The notes under the pieces were generated by a model. The model was not told the origin of the DNA. It did no database searches and saw nothing but the letters and a program-made list of their open reading frames with translations. From contig NC_133666.1 in the NCBI RefSeq assembly GCF_037893015.1, forward strand, positions 618,250,974-618,314,973: DNA of 64,000 nt. Reading direction: 5' to 3'. The DNA comes from Macrotis lagotis. Lineage: Eukaryota; Chordata; Mammalia; Peramelemorphia; Peramelidae. Position numbers and translations under genes: made by a program. Shown here in pieces: positions 12,319-24,209 of this stretch. Positions within the stretch are counted from its first letter, which is position 1, and each line of letters opens with the position of its first letter.

Positions 12319-12644
12319 GGGCAACTAGGTGGTGAAGTGAATAGAGCATTGGCCTTGGAGTCAGAAGGATGAGCGTGTGAATACAGCCTCAGACAGCTGA
12401 TATTCACTAGCTGTTCTTGGGCAAGTCACTTCACCCTGATTGCCTCCCATTCAGGGCCATCTCTAGATATACTGATCCATATCTGGCCACTGGACCCAGA
12501 TGGCTCTGGAGGAGGAAGTGAGACTGGTGACTTGGTACAGCACCCCTTCACTCAAATCCAATTCATGAGCTTGTCATGGCATCACCTCCCTGGAGTCATG
12601 GCCTTCTTTGAGAATGAAGGACAAACATCATCAGCATCATCATC
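12319..12644 (+). mobile_element. tRNA-headed SINE with RTE-like tail
   Basis: The SINE head (GGGCAACTAGGTGG) leads into a longer 3' part (GGACCCAGATGGCTCTGGAG, CCAATTCATGAGCTTGTCAT, GAGAATGAAGGACAAACATC) ending in a short ATC repeat. This matches the opossum SINE class that borrowed an RTE LINE tail, as I know it. Confidence 0.85.
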
Positions 12645-12999
12645 GACTTATCTAAGAACAAAATGGATCTGAAGAGGTGGAAGAGAATTTTTGTCTTGCT
12701 TCCAGACGTTGGAGGGTGGAAGAATGTCAAAGAGAGGAGAAAAAGAGGAAGAATTATTGAACGCTTTTTGTAAAGGCTCTTCCCAAAGAGCAGGAGACTC
12801 TGAAGAGGAAGCACCTGATTACTTGTCAAGGTAACATTCTGTGGAGTTACCAGTACTGTTAGGTGAGAGGAGTTAGAAGTGGATTAATGGCATTTGGTGA
12901 CATCCTGCTGAGAAGAACTGAGGAAATTCTTGTTCACAAGAAAGCAACAGTAGAGAGGTCTTCTTCCCAACCATGTACTCAGATTATGACACAGAATCT

Positions 13000-13445
13000 T
13001 CTAGTCTGTTTAGTAATGGCCATTTCACTGGATATATAGAATACTGCAAAAAAAGAATCTAGAAAATCTTTTACCCATTACAAAGTTGTGATGTAAAAAT
13101 GTAAAAACTTAAAGACTTCAGAGATTACATAACAATTTACAAAATAAGTTTGATTTTACCTAAAAATAGGATTAAATTTGCATTTGGTTTCAGAAGGTAT
13201 AAGTAGGATCAATGAGTAGAAGCATAAAGAGGCAAATTTAAGTTTGATATAATACAAAACTTCCTTATAATCTCAACCATCCAAATGTAAAATGAGATGC
13301 CTCTCAAAGTAGTGGGTTCTGTGTCACTGGAAATCTTCAAGAAAAGCTAGAACTATTTATTGGTAACATGGTAGTAGAGATCCTTCAGTTATGCTTTATA
13401 TCAGGCTACTGAAGCTGCTTTCTACCCTGAAATTCCATAAACTAT
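13000..13445 (+). mobile_element. CR1/L3 3' end
   Basis: GATGCCTCTCAAAGTAGTGG, GTGTCACTGGAAATCTTCAA and TACCCTGAAATTCCATAA are the recognisable 3'-end landmarks of this family. Confidence 0.7.
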
Positions 13446-13594
13446 TCAACTTACATTTGCTTTTTCCAAGGATACCAATGACCTCTTTGCTGCTAAATGT
13501 GATGACCTTTCTGCAAATTTGTCACTCATGACTACTCCTTCTCATCCTGGATAACCTCTCTTCTTTCAGCTTTTAAGGTACTGCTTTCTCCTAA

Positions 13595-13757
13595 TTTTTT
13601 TTAGGTTTTTTTTTTTTTTTTGCAAGGCAAATGGAGTTAAGTGGCTTGCCCAAGGCCACACAGCTAGGTAATTATTAAGTGTCTAAGACTGGATTTGAAC
13701 CCAGGTACTCCTGACTCCAGGGCCAGTGCTTTATCCACTATGCCACCTAGCTGCCCC
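13595..13757 (-). mobile_element. SINE1
   Basis: A nearly complete minus-strand copy: poly-T start, GCAAGGCAAATGGAGTTAAG, GTGCTTTATCCACTATGCC and the CACCTAGCTGCCCC head. Confidence 0.93.
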
Positions 13758-13979
13758 TCTCCTAGTTCTTTTATCCATCTGATTACTCCTTTTGAATGAC
13801 TAGCTCATTTATTAGCATCTATTAAGTGTTTATTTGTTCAGAATAATGTGCTAAGGGAAGGAAACACAAATAGAAGAGCAAGACATTTGCTGTTCTCAAG
13901 GAGCTCATATCCAAGCAAATTGGAAAGTTTCAGCTACAAGTCAGATGTAAAGATCTTGTGGTTCTTAGAGTAGCAAATA

Positions 13980-14180
13980 AAATGGTAATTTTTTCCCAAT
14001 TAAGTCACTTTCACTTGCAAAATCACAATAGTTTCTGATGTTGAACCACTTGACAGTGCCGAGGATTTTCATTTGGGGGTCTTCAATAGCTGTAACTGTA
14101 GCACCTGCAAAGGCAGTTGCAAGGCTACATCTCCACAGAGATTGCTTCTCAGGATGATGGTTGCAAGTGGCTGGAAACAC
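13980..14180 (-). pseudogene. Y-box (cold-shock domain) retropseudogene fragment
   Basis: The minus-strand codons at 14069-14031 read KILGTVKWFNIRN, matching KVLGTVKWFNVRN, the first strand and RNP1 start of the cold-shock domain in YBX1/YBX3, at 11 of 13 residues. The following residues have drifted (NYCDFAS where the family has NGYGF), and the domain is lost after about 20 codons. The upstream part (higher coordinates, to about 14420) is GC-richer and could be decayed N-terminal sequence, but I cannot align it. There is no intron and no flanking ZC3H3 phase match, so it is read as a processed, 3'-truncated pseudogene. YBX3 is slightly favoured over YBX1 because of LATA before the domain; this is weak. 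Confidence 0.65.
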
Positions 14181-14636
14181 TGCTATCCCATATGCTCTTG
14201 GGTTCAGGATGCTGGGCTGTTTCTATCAAGATAGGAGGGGAAATGATGGTTCAAGTGGCGGTGACACTGCTTTCTGTCTTTCCCTCGGGTGTCTTGCTGT
14301 TTCAGCTAGGCTGGCAGCAGGACTGGTGGTCTGGGAGGAGGAGTGATGCTGCCTCTCCTAGGGCACTGCTTCTCAGTCTCCTTTGCTGGTTCATCCTCCA
14401 CTGTCTCCCTAGACACCATCCTGGAGACTCCTTTTTTTTCCCTCTCTATACTATCTCATTTGTTAATCTCATCAGTTTCTAATGGCTCAATTATCATCTT
14501 TATGTAGATCTAGTCTTATTCTCTCTCCAGAGCTTCAAACTTTTATCTCCTACTGACTACTGGAAATTTTGAACAGATAGGCATCTCAAAAAGCAGAAAA
14601 CATTTCCTTTTGCTACAAATCCATTCTTTCTTTTCT

Positions 14637-14790
14637 TAGTTTTTTTTTAAATTATTTAAGGCAATGGGGATAAGTGACTTGCCCAAGGTTACACAGCCAG
14701 GTAATTATTATGTACTTAAGGCCAAATTAGAACCCAGGTCCTCCTGACTCCAGGGGTGCTCTATCCACTGCATTATCCCCTAGCTGCCTC
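14637..14790 (-). mobile_element. SINE1, diverged
   Basis: A minus-strand copy with a poly-T start, AAGGCAATGGGGATAAG, a small deletion before GGTGCTCTATCCACTGC and a drifted head (CCCTAGCTGCCTC). Confidence 0.88.
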
Positions 14791-14819
14791 TTTGTCTGGA
14801 CTATTAAAAGAACTTCTTA

Positions 14820-15440
14820 ACTAGTTTTTCTGCCTTCAAACAACCCTTTTCCCAATTCATCCAGCACACAAATACTAAAATGATTTTACTAAAAGGTAAA
14901 GAAAATTTACCTAAGTTAATACCATCATTCCTGTGCTTAATAATCTCTAGTAGTTCCAGGTCAAAATACAAAGTCTTCTGTTTACCATTTAAAGTCCTTT
15001 AATATATGGTCCCAAGTTACCTTTCCAGGCTTATTATAAAATCACTTCCATCAGTGCATTTATGGTTCAGCCACACTTCCTTTCTTGGCGATCCTCCCAT
15101 CTTTTGGCTCTGGTCTTCCTTTTACCTTTTATGACCTTCTTCCCAATCTTCCCATCTTAGAATGCCTCCTTTTCTTCAAACTTTAGCTCAAGACACTTTC
15201 TATAACAAAGCTGTCCTCATCCCTCCCACTAGATCACCTCCCAAATTGCCTTATATATTTTGTGCAAGTATGTGTGTGTGTGTATGTGTGTGTGCACACA
15301 CATACAACCCCCCACCCCTGTCTGTCTTTACACACATATATGTCACCTCTGGCAGAACATAAACTCCCAGAAGGCAAGGACTCTCATTTTATCTTTCTAT
15401 TCCCAGTGCCCAGCAGAATATTGGGCAATTCACAAATGTT
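14820..15440 (+). mobile_element. L2 LINE 3' region
   Basis: TTAATAATCTCTAGTAGTTC, TTTAAAGTCCTTTAATATAT, CTTCAAACTTTAGCTCAAG, CATAAACTCCCAGAAGGCAA and the terminal ATTCACAAATGTTTGCTGAC. A TG/CA microsatellite sits inside at about 15266-15304. Confidence 0.8.
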
Positions 15441-15721
15441 TGCTGACTGATCGATGTATTCCTGGGGCTTGTGTTTGGCCCTAAGCTGTTTATTAATTTT
15501 ACCAATGTTTTGGATAAAGGCCCAAGTAGTATGTTTATCAAATCTGTTAATGACAAAGTTGGGAGGGATAGCTAATACAATGGATGACAAGTGAGCATTC
15601 CAAAAGATCCTCCCAGGTTGCAATCTGGGCTCAATCTAGTGAACCCAAATTCCAGAAGCTCTTTGGGCAGAGTAACTTGCTCATTTTTGCTCTGCAACCC
15701 CAGCATCAATCATACAATTTT

Positions 15722-15935
15722 CTACTGTTCAGTTGTTTTTTAGTCATGTCCATCTCTTTATAACTCCATTTGGGGTTTTCCTGGCAAAGAAGTTGGAGTG
15801 ATTTGCTATTTCCTTCCCCAGATCATTTCACAGATGAGAAAACTGAGGTAAACAGGCTGAAGTAATCTGCCCAGGGTCACACAGCTAATTGGGTTTGAGG
15901 CTGGATTTGAACTCATGAAGAGGAGTCTGTTTCCT
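15722..15935 (-). mobile_element. MAR1-type CORE-SINE
   Basis: ACTGTTCAGTTGTTTTTTAG, CCATTTGGGGTTTTCCTGGC, GATGAGAAAACTGAGG, GGGTCACACAGCTAATTGGG. It abuts the fold-back at 15937. Confidence 0.87.
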
Positions 15936-15936
15936 T

Positions 15937-16011
15937 AGTTCAACAAGCATTTATTGCTAAGTGCCTAGCAAATCACACAAAAGGCACTTACAAATAAATG
16001 CTTGTTGAACT
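15937..16011. repeat. Fold-back: 29-bp arms, 17-base loop
   Basis: The left arm AGTTCAACAAGCATTTATT plus GCTAAGTGCC (15937-15965) pairs with 15983-16011 at 27 of 29 positions; the two mismatches are adjacent. The arms resemble L2/MIR-derived ends (AATAAATGCTTGTTGAA) placed head to head. Size and shape fit a pre-miRNA hairpin; whether it is processed is unknown. Confidence 0.85.
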
Positions 16012-17779
16012 GATTCAAATGTAAAAGTCTTACATCAGGGTGCAAAAAATTAGGTTCCCAAGTTTGAGCAGGTAAAAAATGTGACCAGATTCAAGTTGAG
16101 AAAGATCCGGGTTAGCTTGTGCTCTGGCATCCAAGAACGTGAATGTGATCTTGGCTTGTATTGAATAGCGAGGTAAGAGAGAAGGCGGTCCTACTGTGCT
16201 TTTCCCAAGACTATCTTTGCATGATGTGTTCAGTTTTAGGTATCATGCTTTAGCAAGACTTTGGATAAACCAAAGAGTGTTCAAAGAAAGGCGGAGATGG
16301 CCTTGAGATATATGGTTATTTATCCTAAAGAAGAGAAGACTCAGGGGATGTGAAACATGACATCAAGCATTGAAGTCAACCTAGAGAATGGGACCCCTGC
16401 TTGGTCACCGAGGACAGAACTAGAAGAGGCAAACTTAGACTTGTTTGAAGTAAAAGTTTCACCTTAATAGAGTTAGGAGTAGATAGTCAGCTCTGGGAAG
16501 CTGAATGGTCACCATAACCTGTAGAAAGGATTTATGGACAGGTCTCTGGACAGGACAGGAGTGGTCTCTAAGATTCCATGTAACTCAGAGATTCTTGATT
16601 ATGTTTTGGATTACTCTTTACATGGACCATCCTCCCCTATCAGACCCTAGATTTTCATATTCTGGGATATCACAGAGTTCTCTGGTTCTCAGAGTAGGCA
16701 CTTGCCCCCTTTCACTGAGTCCTCATTCTCTTCAGCCCTGGGCTTGACCCCCCTCTAGTTATTCTCACCGCACATTGTTTGCATGCATAGAAGCACACGT
16801 ACAGAGGTGCTGTAGTTGTGTATACCTGTTTTATCCCTTTCCTAGACTGTGAACTTTCTGAGGTCATGGAGCAAGACTACAACAGAATTCTATGTGTACC
16901 TTTGTGTTTAAATGAGAATATAGGAAAAAGACAAAAAAGTCTGCAGAGGGACCAGGCTGAAACTAGAGAGGGAGGCCATGGAAGAGTTAGGACTGAAATT
17001 CAGGTCTTCAGGTAGAAAGGGCCAAAGCAAGCTTTAAAAAAACTCTCTCATTTTACAGACAAGTAAACTGAGAGTGAGAAGGGTAAAATGACTTGCATGT
17101 GGTCACAAAATACAAATTCCATCCTTCTTTCTACTACATCACAGATCCCATCAAAAAGGAACTTTCTGGAACCCAGGAAAGGAGCAGGGGTTAATTAGCC
17201 AACAACCTTGTCCATGGCTCTACAGTTTATATGTTTCTGGGGTTCAGTTTAGCTATATTCCCCCTCTAGTTTTGGGGGGAGGAGCATTCCTGGGAGCACA
17301 GTCAGGGGGAGGAGAAAAAGGAAGATCACAGGATAAAGTCAAAGTACATCAAAAGGAGTTTGGGTGGGCGTCTGAAGAGTTTGCATGCAGAGTTATAAAT
17401 ACAAATGTGTACACACAGACACTAGGTCACACCTGGGAACACAGCTGCCAGACAAGGCATGGTGATGCCAGACTTTGTTTCTAGATATATTTTCAAAGTA
17501 AAATTCCTTATACAGAGGGTAAATTCAGCTCCTAAAAGAAGTGGCAGCTTAGGGAAAGGTAAGGAGAGAAAGAAAGGAGAATTGTGGGGGGGCCTGGTGT
17601 GTGTATGGATAGAGAGTCTACTTTCAGATATTGTTTAGAAGACAGGAGGAAGAAGAGAAGGTACAATCCTCCCCTGCCAACCTCCCACTGATGCCTACAT
17701 TTGCAAGTCCCTGACTATTTGGGCAGATATATACCAAAAGTCTAGAAGAATGCAGGACAGTATTAACCATGATGAACAC

Positions 17780-17960
17780 TTTTACAGTGCTCTCATTTGA
17801 GCCTCACAACAACCCCAGCAGGTAGGTGCTATTATTATCCTTGCTTTATGGATGAAGAAACTGAGGCAAAGAGGTGAAGTGACTTGCCAGGATCACAGAA
17901 CTAAGGAAGTACCTGAGGCAGAATCTGAACTCAGGACTTCCTGAGTTCAGGTCCAGGACT
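17780..17960 (-). mobile_element. THER/MIR CORE-SINE
   Basis: AACACTTTTACAGTGCTC, GGTGCTATTATTATCC, GATGAAGAAACTGAGGC, AGTGACTTGCC. Similar old copies, mostly antisense, lie at about 4070-4210, 10715-10860, 11210-11330, 17040-17150, 22240-22480, 27230-27340, 33220-33400, 34990-35160, 37440-37640, 47520-47720 and 57000-57200. Confidence 0.8.
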
Positions 17961-17989
17961 CTATTCATTGAATAAATTAGCTGTTTGGA

Positions 17990-18440
17990 ATTCAAAGTCC
18001 TTCATATCCGATCACCTTTGCCTTCCTCCACACCCCTTTCCAGTTTTCTTACACCTTACACCTTAATCTTTTTTGTTTAGATTTTTCAAGGCAATGGGGT
18101 TAAGTACCTTAATCTCTTAATGCCCCTCTCCCACACCGCCAACCTCTTTGATCCAGTGATACTGGCCTCCTCACTAGTCCCTGTTCTCCTGATTCCAGGC
18201 ATTTCCTCCGGCTGTCCTGCATGCTTGGAATGCTCTCCTTATTGCCACCTCCTGGTTCCCCAGGTTTCCTTCAAGACCCAGTTAAAATCCCCCTTTCTCT
18301 AGGGACCCTTTCCCAGTGCTTTGCCCCTAGTGATTCTTTCTGATTTATCCTATAGGCGTCCTATCTGTCCATGGCTGCAACCCCCTTCAGGCAGGGATTA
18401 TCTTTTCTTTATGTCCACATCACTTGATTTCTCACAACAA
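17990..18440 (+). mobile_element. L2 LINE 3' region
   Basis: AAAGTCCTTCATATCCGATC, TTGGAATGCTCTCCTTATTG, AAGACCCAGTTAAAATCCCC. It hosts the 36-bp SINE tail insertion at 18070-18105. Confidence 0.82.
18070..18105 (-). mobile_element. 36-bp SINE1 tail insertion with 10-bp target-site duplication
   Basis: The fragment has only the SINE 3' end (CAAGGCAATGGGGTTAAGT plus its T-rich tail). It is bounded by perfect copies of ACCTTAATCT at 18060-18069 and 18106-18115 and lies within an L2 element. This is an extremely 5'-truncated retrotransposition. Confidence 0.8.
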
Positions 18441-18659
18441 ATGATTTCTTGGTAAAACCAGTAACTCATCATCCTCAGACAAGTTCCTTGATCTGTCATT
18501 GTGGTAAAGAGAGAAAACAACTGGATTTGAATTTAAAGACCTGGGTTCAAATCTAAGCTTTGTCATTAACTAGGTGTAACTGGACAAATCACCTACTCTG
18601 AAAGGTTGATCCTACAGATGTAACTTAGTTTTTGCTGACTGTAAAATCCTATGATTCTA

Positions 18660-19006
18660 GTTCCCATCTTTTAACTCTTGCCCATGCTGTTCCCTAACCC
18701 CATGATCCCTGGTCTTCCTACCCCATGTTTTCCTCTTCAGCTCTTTCCCACCATTCAAGATCCAGAATGCTCTCTCTCCTCTTTAGACCCCATGCTCCTC
18801 TGGGGACTCTTACTATCTTACATACTGGTCTCCTTGCTATCCTCCATTCTCTGAATTGTCCCCTTTCCAACTTCTAACTCTTAGAATTTCTAACTTGAAG
18901 ACTCAGTTCACATGCCTCTTTCTCTGGGAGGACTTTCTTGGATTCCTTGACTGCTAGAGTAAATTCCCACCAAAGATACCCTCTATCAGCTCTATATCTT
19001 GTTCTG

Positions 19007-19048
<42 letters not shown>

Positions 19049-19145
19049 ATGTAGATTGTTTCACTTTTTGTGTATATGGATCTCTAGCCCTTAGGACAGC
19101 AACTGACACAGAGTAAGCACTTAACAAGTATTTGCTGATTAATAT
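18660..19145 (+). mobile_element. L2 LINE 3' region with (AC)n
   Basis: AGAATGCTCTCTCTCCTC, GGGAGGACTTTCTTGG, AGCAACTGACACAGAGTAAG, CACTTAACAAGTATTTGCTG. The (AC)n tract is at 19009-19046. Confidence 0.8.
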
Positions 19146-20042
19146 ATTGCATATATTAATGCCTCAGTTTCCATCTGTAAAATGAGGATAACATTTGCTC
19201 CTATCTATTCCATAGTTGTTGTTTCAAATAAGATAATATATATAAAAGTGTCTTGAAAATCTAAAGTGCTATATGAGTGAATACATGTGCAGCTGATTTT
19301 TATGAATTTTTATAAACTTCCATCATATGTGTGTGCATACTTGATGATAAGATGAAATTCAGTATGTAAAAGGTAAAGTCATACTTTAAAAAAAAATCCA
19401 TGTCACAAGGACAAGATAAGGGAAGGGATGGTTCCCAAAGTTTGTCTGAAAAAGATTTAGGAATTTTAGGGATCTGTAAGCTCCATGTGAGCGAGCAGCT
19501 ATATATGGTGGCTGCCCAAATAAGACAGAAACAGTTCCTTGGCATACATTCATTGGCTCTGAGCTTGCCTTCCCGACACTGTTCTCACAGGACCTCAACA
19601 TTCTTTATCCCTTTAGTTAGCTAATCTTGCTTTCATCTTTTTGTACATGTTCTTATTAAAATCTGGGCTTATTAGAGAGCTCAGAATGAAGCTAAGCGAG
19701 CCACTTTTGTTTTGTACAGGAACCATTCACCACTGCATTAGCAGAATTTTATTCCCAAGCACTTTTGCTTCCTTGTGAGCTGACTACCCTTTTATATTTC
19801 AGACCATGGGATCATTTTGATTTTTCTTTTGAACTTTCATAAGTATAAAATACACTATACTCCTCAGATCACACCAGACCTTACCTTTTTAGTCACATAT
19901 AAGCAAGATGTCATAGTCACTTTCTCCCAACATTTCTGTCCCTTCAAATTCGTCAACTAATTGAACCTTGGTAAGATAGATTAAGGTACAGAACAGGACT
20001 ATACTTGGATGATTCCTTTGCCTTTTCAAAGATTAATATTCT

Positions 20043-20191
20043 TTTTTGTTTGTTTTTGCAAGGCAATTGGGTTAAGTGACTTGCCCAAGGTCACACAGCT
20101 AAGTTAATTATTGTATTTGAGGTTGAATTTGAACTCAGGTCCTCCAGACTCCAGGGCTGGTGCTCTATCCACTGCGCCACCTAGCTGCCCC
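20043..20191 (-). mobile_element. SINE1 with 11-bp target-site duplication
   Basis: A full minus-strand copy (TTTTTGCAAGGCAATTGGG to GCGCCACCTAGCTGCCC) flanked by perfect ATTAATATTCT at 20032-20042 and 20197-20207. Confidence 0.94.
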
Positions 20192-20639
20192 CAAATATTA
20201 ATATTCTAAATACCACTTCTGTCAAACTTACCCCAAGTCTCCTGAATATTTTTCCCATATTCCGGATGCAGCAGATATCAAGACAATCCCATTCCCTTAC
20301 TCTTATAGTGTAGCTAAAAGTCACATGAACTTTTGGGGCATCCATGTCAAACTGCTGAGAGATGAGCTTTTAGTTCATTAAAATCCCCAGACCTTTATCA
20401 TATGAACTGCTGTCCAGCTATTCAAATTCCAGTGAAAGTGGCAGCTATATGATTTATGAAAAGCAGTATTGTATGGTGGATGGAATATTGAATTTGGGAT
20501 TAGGAAGACCCAAATCCAAATCTGGCCTTTCATACTAGATATGATTTACTTAACCACTCTGGGTCATAAGTTTCTGGGTTCTGACTTTTTCAATCCATTC
20601 AAAGTTATCAATGATTCCTTAACTGCAAACCTGGAGTTA

Positions 20640-21425
20640 AGATGGTCACTTTCCTAATGCTCATCCTTCTTGGCCTCTGCAGCATGTGACACTGTTAACT
20701 CTTGCTCCTTCCTGGTTCCACTCTCCCTATGTCTTGGATGACCCTGCCCACCTGGCTGCCCTTTCTCTTTTGCTAGCTTCATCCATGTGTCTCCCCAAGG
20801 CTCTGTCAAAAGCCCTCTTCTCTTTTCTCTCTCGACTATCACTTGGTGACCTCATCACCTTCTCTGACTTGAATTATCATTTCTGTACAGATGATTCCCT
20901 CTTAAGCACCAGTTTCACATCACCATCTATCTGTTGGACATTTCAAAACATAAGTCCCATCAGCATCTCAAAATCAACATAACCAAACATTACCAACCTG
21001 TACGTCTCCCAAATCTTCTTCTCTTCAGAATTTCTCTATTACACTTGATAACTGATGATTATCATTCTTTTGGCTACCTAGGTTCTTAACCTGGGTGTTA
21101 TTCGCTTTTTCCTTCATCCCACAATTGTATCGTGTAAGTTCTTTCTCTACAACATCTCTTGCATGCATATTGTCATACCTTTCTAAGAGCCTTCTTCCTG
21201 CCTCAAACCCCTCCTCACTTCAATATATCCTTCACTCTGTTATCAAAGTGATTTTACCTGAAGTACAGGTAATAACCATGTCATTCCCCTGCTCAATAAA
21301 ATCCAGTGGCTCCTTTTTACCTCCAGGATCAGAAATCAAGACTTTTGGCATTTAAAACTCTTTACAACCTTGCTCATTCCTATGTTTCCAACAATCTTGA
21401 CTATCTCAGAGATACAACAATTTAA
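20640..21425 (+). mobile_element. L2 LINE, longer portion
   Basis: GCTCATCCTTCTTGGCCTC, GTGACCTCATCACCTTCTCT, CAATAAAATCCAGTGGCTCC, GGCATTTAAAACTCTTTACA. These are L2 3'-half landmarks in order. Confidence 0.78.
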
Positions 21426-24058
21426 GAGTCAAAGAAGATAAGAAGGAAAATACAAGATACTTTAGCTTCTTAAAAGCTTTATCTGTGGATTAATTTGGTG
21501 ATTTTTTCTCCATAGCACTGTGGTTCTAAAAAAGTGATGAGCTGGTATGACAATGGTACCACTGAAAGCAAAGTAGAACTGGCTCAAATACAAACTCCTG
21601 GCTGGAAGGTATGATATTCACCTCTGGTGAATCACCAGACATCAAAACCAGCAGAGATTTTCCTTCCCTTTGCCTGCTGCTAATACAAAATCAACCCTAG
21701 AGTCACTGAATGTTATAAGTATGGTGGAAATGATCACAGTTGTAGCCCTGGCCCCTCAGGGATCTCTTTTACTTTTTACTTTTACTTTTTCCCACCATTT
21801 TAAAGCTGATCTTGAAACTCTAGAGGCAGAAGGAGAGTTATGATAAAATATCACTTCTTCCCAAGTCTGAATAACAACTCCTCAGTTAGCTAGGGGTCCC
21901 ATTTCCTAGCCCCTATGTGAGACCTGAGAAGGAAACAATAAAGATTTCAGGTTACCTCCAAAACAAAGTCATAAAAGTCACAAATGACTGCTTTTTCCCT
22001 TTCCCTTTCCTTCATTTAGGAGATTCTATCTTGAGCAGTTGGAGAAAACCCCAGGCAGAAAGGGAAAGAGACCAATCAAAACCATGAAGAAGTACTATAG
22101 AAATGAGTGATAATATGCATTTATGCTTATTTCTCCCTTCTCCAAAAGGCCCAGATCTGCTGTCCTTCTCATATCTAGTCTCCAGGGCTTCTGAGATCCT
22201 GAGATCCTGGGTATTCTTGTTCAAATCATGAGCAAATTTCTCTAAATTAATTATATTTCTGTGGTGCTTCAAGGTTTTCAAATTGCTTTCTAAATCTCAT
22301 TTAATTATCACAAGACTCCTAGGAGTGAGGAAGGGCAAGTATTATTATTCCCATTTTATTGATAAGGACATTGAAACTCAGAAGTAAGGTGATTTGCCCA
22401 AGGTCAGACAGCAATAAGTGGCCCAGATGAGACTTATGCTTGGTCTTTTGATTCAAGTAGACTTTTTTCATGGGATTAGGCTGCCTTATATTGGTCTCCC
22501 AGAGATCAATTGAAATCAACTTTGGTTAGGAAATGGAGAGAAAGGAAGCAAACATCAAAGCCCAGAAGTGCTATGTTCTTGGGGCTGAGTCCTTTCCCAA
22601 TGGTACTTGCAGCTAGGCCACAAAAAGGTCCAACTTGGGGCCATTGTCACTTCCACTGTAACCAGCACTTCTGAAGAGGTTTCTACTCTGTGGTAGAGCT
22701 TGGTTCCTTTCTCTGTGATTCTGAGATCATAAGTGTGGTCCCTTCTAGACCAGTGGTGCCCATTACCTTTGGAGCCAGTCTACTTGACTCCAATCAGTCC
22801 CTTTCTAGCAGTAGCAGCAGATTGCCCATTTTTCCTGCTACAAATCAATTTCCCTCACTCTGGGTTTCATTGTCATTTGTAAAATAAGGGAGGGAACATA
22901 GACAAAATGGTTTCTAAGAATCCTTCTGAGTCTAAACTTAAAGAATCTATGAATTCTCTCTCAAAACTCACACTACCCATTAACTTCAGTTCACTATGAA
23001 CACAGAAATAATTGAAAGCTTCTAGGTTCAATGGTTCCACCAATTTGCCCTGGTTTAGATTCTAAACTCTGCTTCCTTAGGCTCTGAATCTTAGTCACTA
23101 AAAGTTTACATACAGTATAAAGATAGTTTATATTAATATCAATAAATAATTTCTACCAAAAAAGCCCCTGAACTCCAGTCTATTGATTCTTGGACCACAC
23201 ATAATTATGATAGGACCAAAGCAGTGAATTTGGAGTAACAAGGCTGGGATTTGAATTCTGGTTTTACCTCTTACTACATGCCCCATCTTGGATAAATTCC
23301 TTTCCTGTTGTGGGCATCAGTTTCCTTCTCTGCAGTTCAGATTTGAGAATCATAACAATTAGAGCTGGAAAGAACCCTAAAGAAAAAGCTTCTTTTTGCA
23401 TAGATGAGGAAACTGAGGGTCAAAAAGGATCAATGACTTGCTCAAGATCCTATAGAATCTTGGGTCCCTTCCAGCTCCAAATCCTATGATCTGGTTTCCA
23501 AGCCTGCATTAAGTTAGAAATTGAAAAGCAGAAGGAGAAAGGCTGCTCAAGGAAGATATAATGAAAGTCAAGACTAGACAACTGACAGAAAGGAGATGAA
23601 AAACTTAACCAGATACAGACATAGATCACTCAAAACTCCAGCAGCTTGGAGCCACCAGAATTAGAATGAATAGCCTCATGGACTTCACTAGCTTCTGTGA
23701 GTCTCACTGTTTTAGAAGAGAGAATAAAAATTTGGTATGTGTCAGTTATCAGGTAGTCAAAGGAGCTCTTGACTGGAAATTTGGAGCCCCAAATGTTTGA
23801 AAGTGTCACACTGTAAAATCATGTCCAGATGGAGGAGTGGTAGTAACAAGCTTAAGGTTTTGGTAGAAAATAAACTTCAAGACTCTGACTTTGAGAAAGG
23901 ATCTGTGCTATGTTGGGAAAAGTCAATGGCACAGGCCCTGGAGGCAGCTACCTGGGAGGATCAGAAAAACTAGGAAGCTTTCTCTTTGATGGCATGACTA
24001 AAAGCAGGGCACAGACTGAAAAGATGTACAGGGACAAAGAAAGTTAAGCTAGTTCACA

Positions 24059-24059
24059 G

Positions 24060-24103
<44 letters not shown>
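24059..24103. repeat. (GT)n microsatellite
   Basis: About 22 uninterrupted GT units. Similar (AC)/(CA) tracts lie at 19009-19046, 38281-38319 and 53969-54000. Confidence 0.97.
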
Positions 24104-24105
<2 letters not shown>

Positions 24106-24209
24106 GTAGGGAAGGGGTATCCATTTCATTGGCAAATAGGAATTTTCCAAAATGAGAAGTTAAGAAATGAAAAAGCCCTTTTTTTGCAAGTGAATTATAC
24201 AGACTCAGA

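Larger units (their letters stand above)
15480..16590 (+). mobile_element. CR1/L3 pieces either side of MAR1 and the fold-back
   Basis: The stretch 15490-15660 (CAAATCTGTTAATGACAAAG, TGGGAGGGATAGCTAATACA) and the later part 16020-16590 (CCAAAGAGTGTTCAAAGAAA, GACAGAACTAGAAGAGGC, TGGTCTCTAAGATTCC) read in the same orientation. They suggest one old element split by younger insertions. Confidence 0.7.

Noticed and set aside
19009..19046. Regular short repeats that might suggest an array
   Set aside because: Plain (AC)n microsatellite with no spacers; the same applies at 24059, 38281 and 53969, so there is no CRISPR array.
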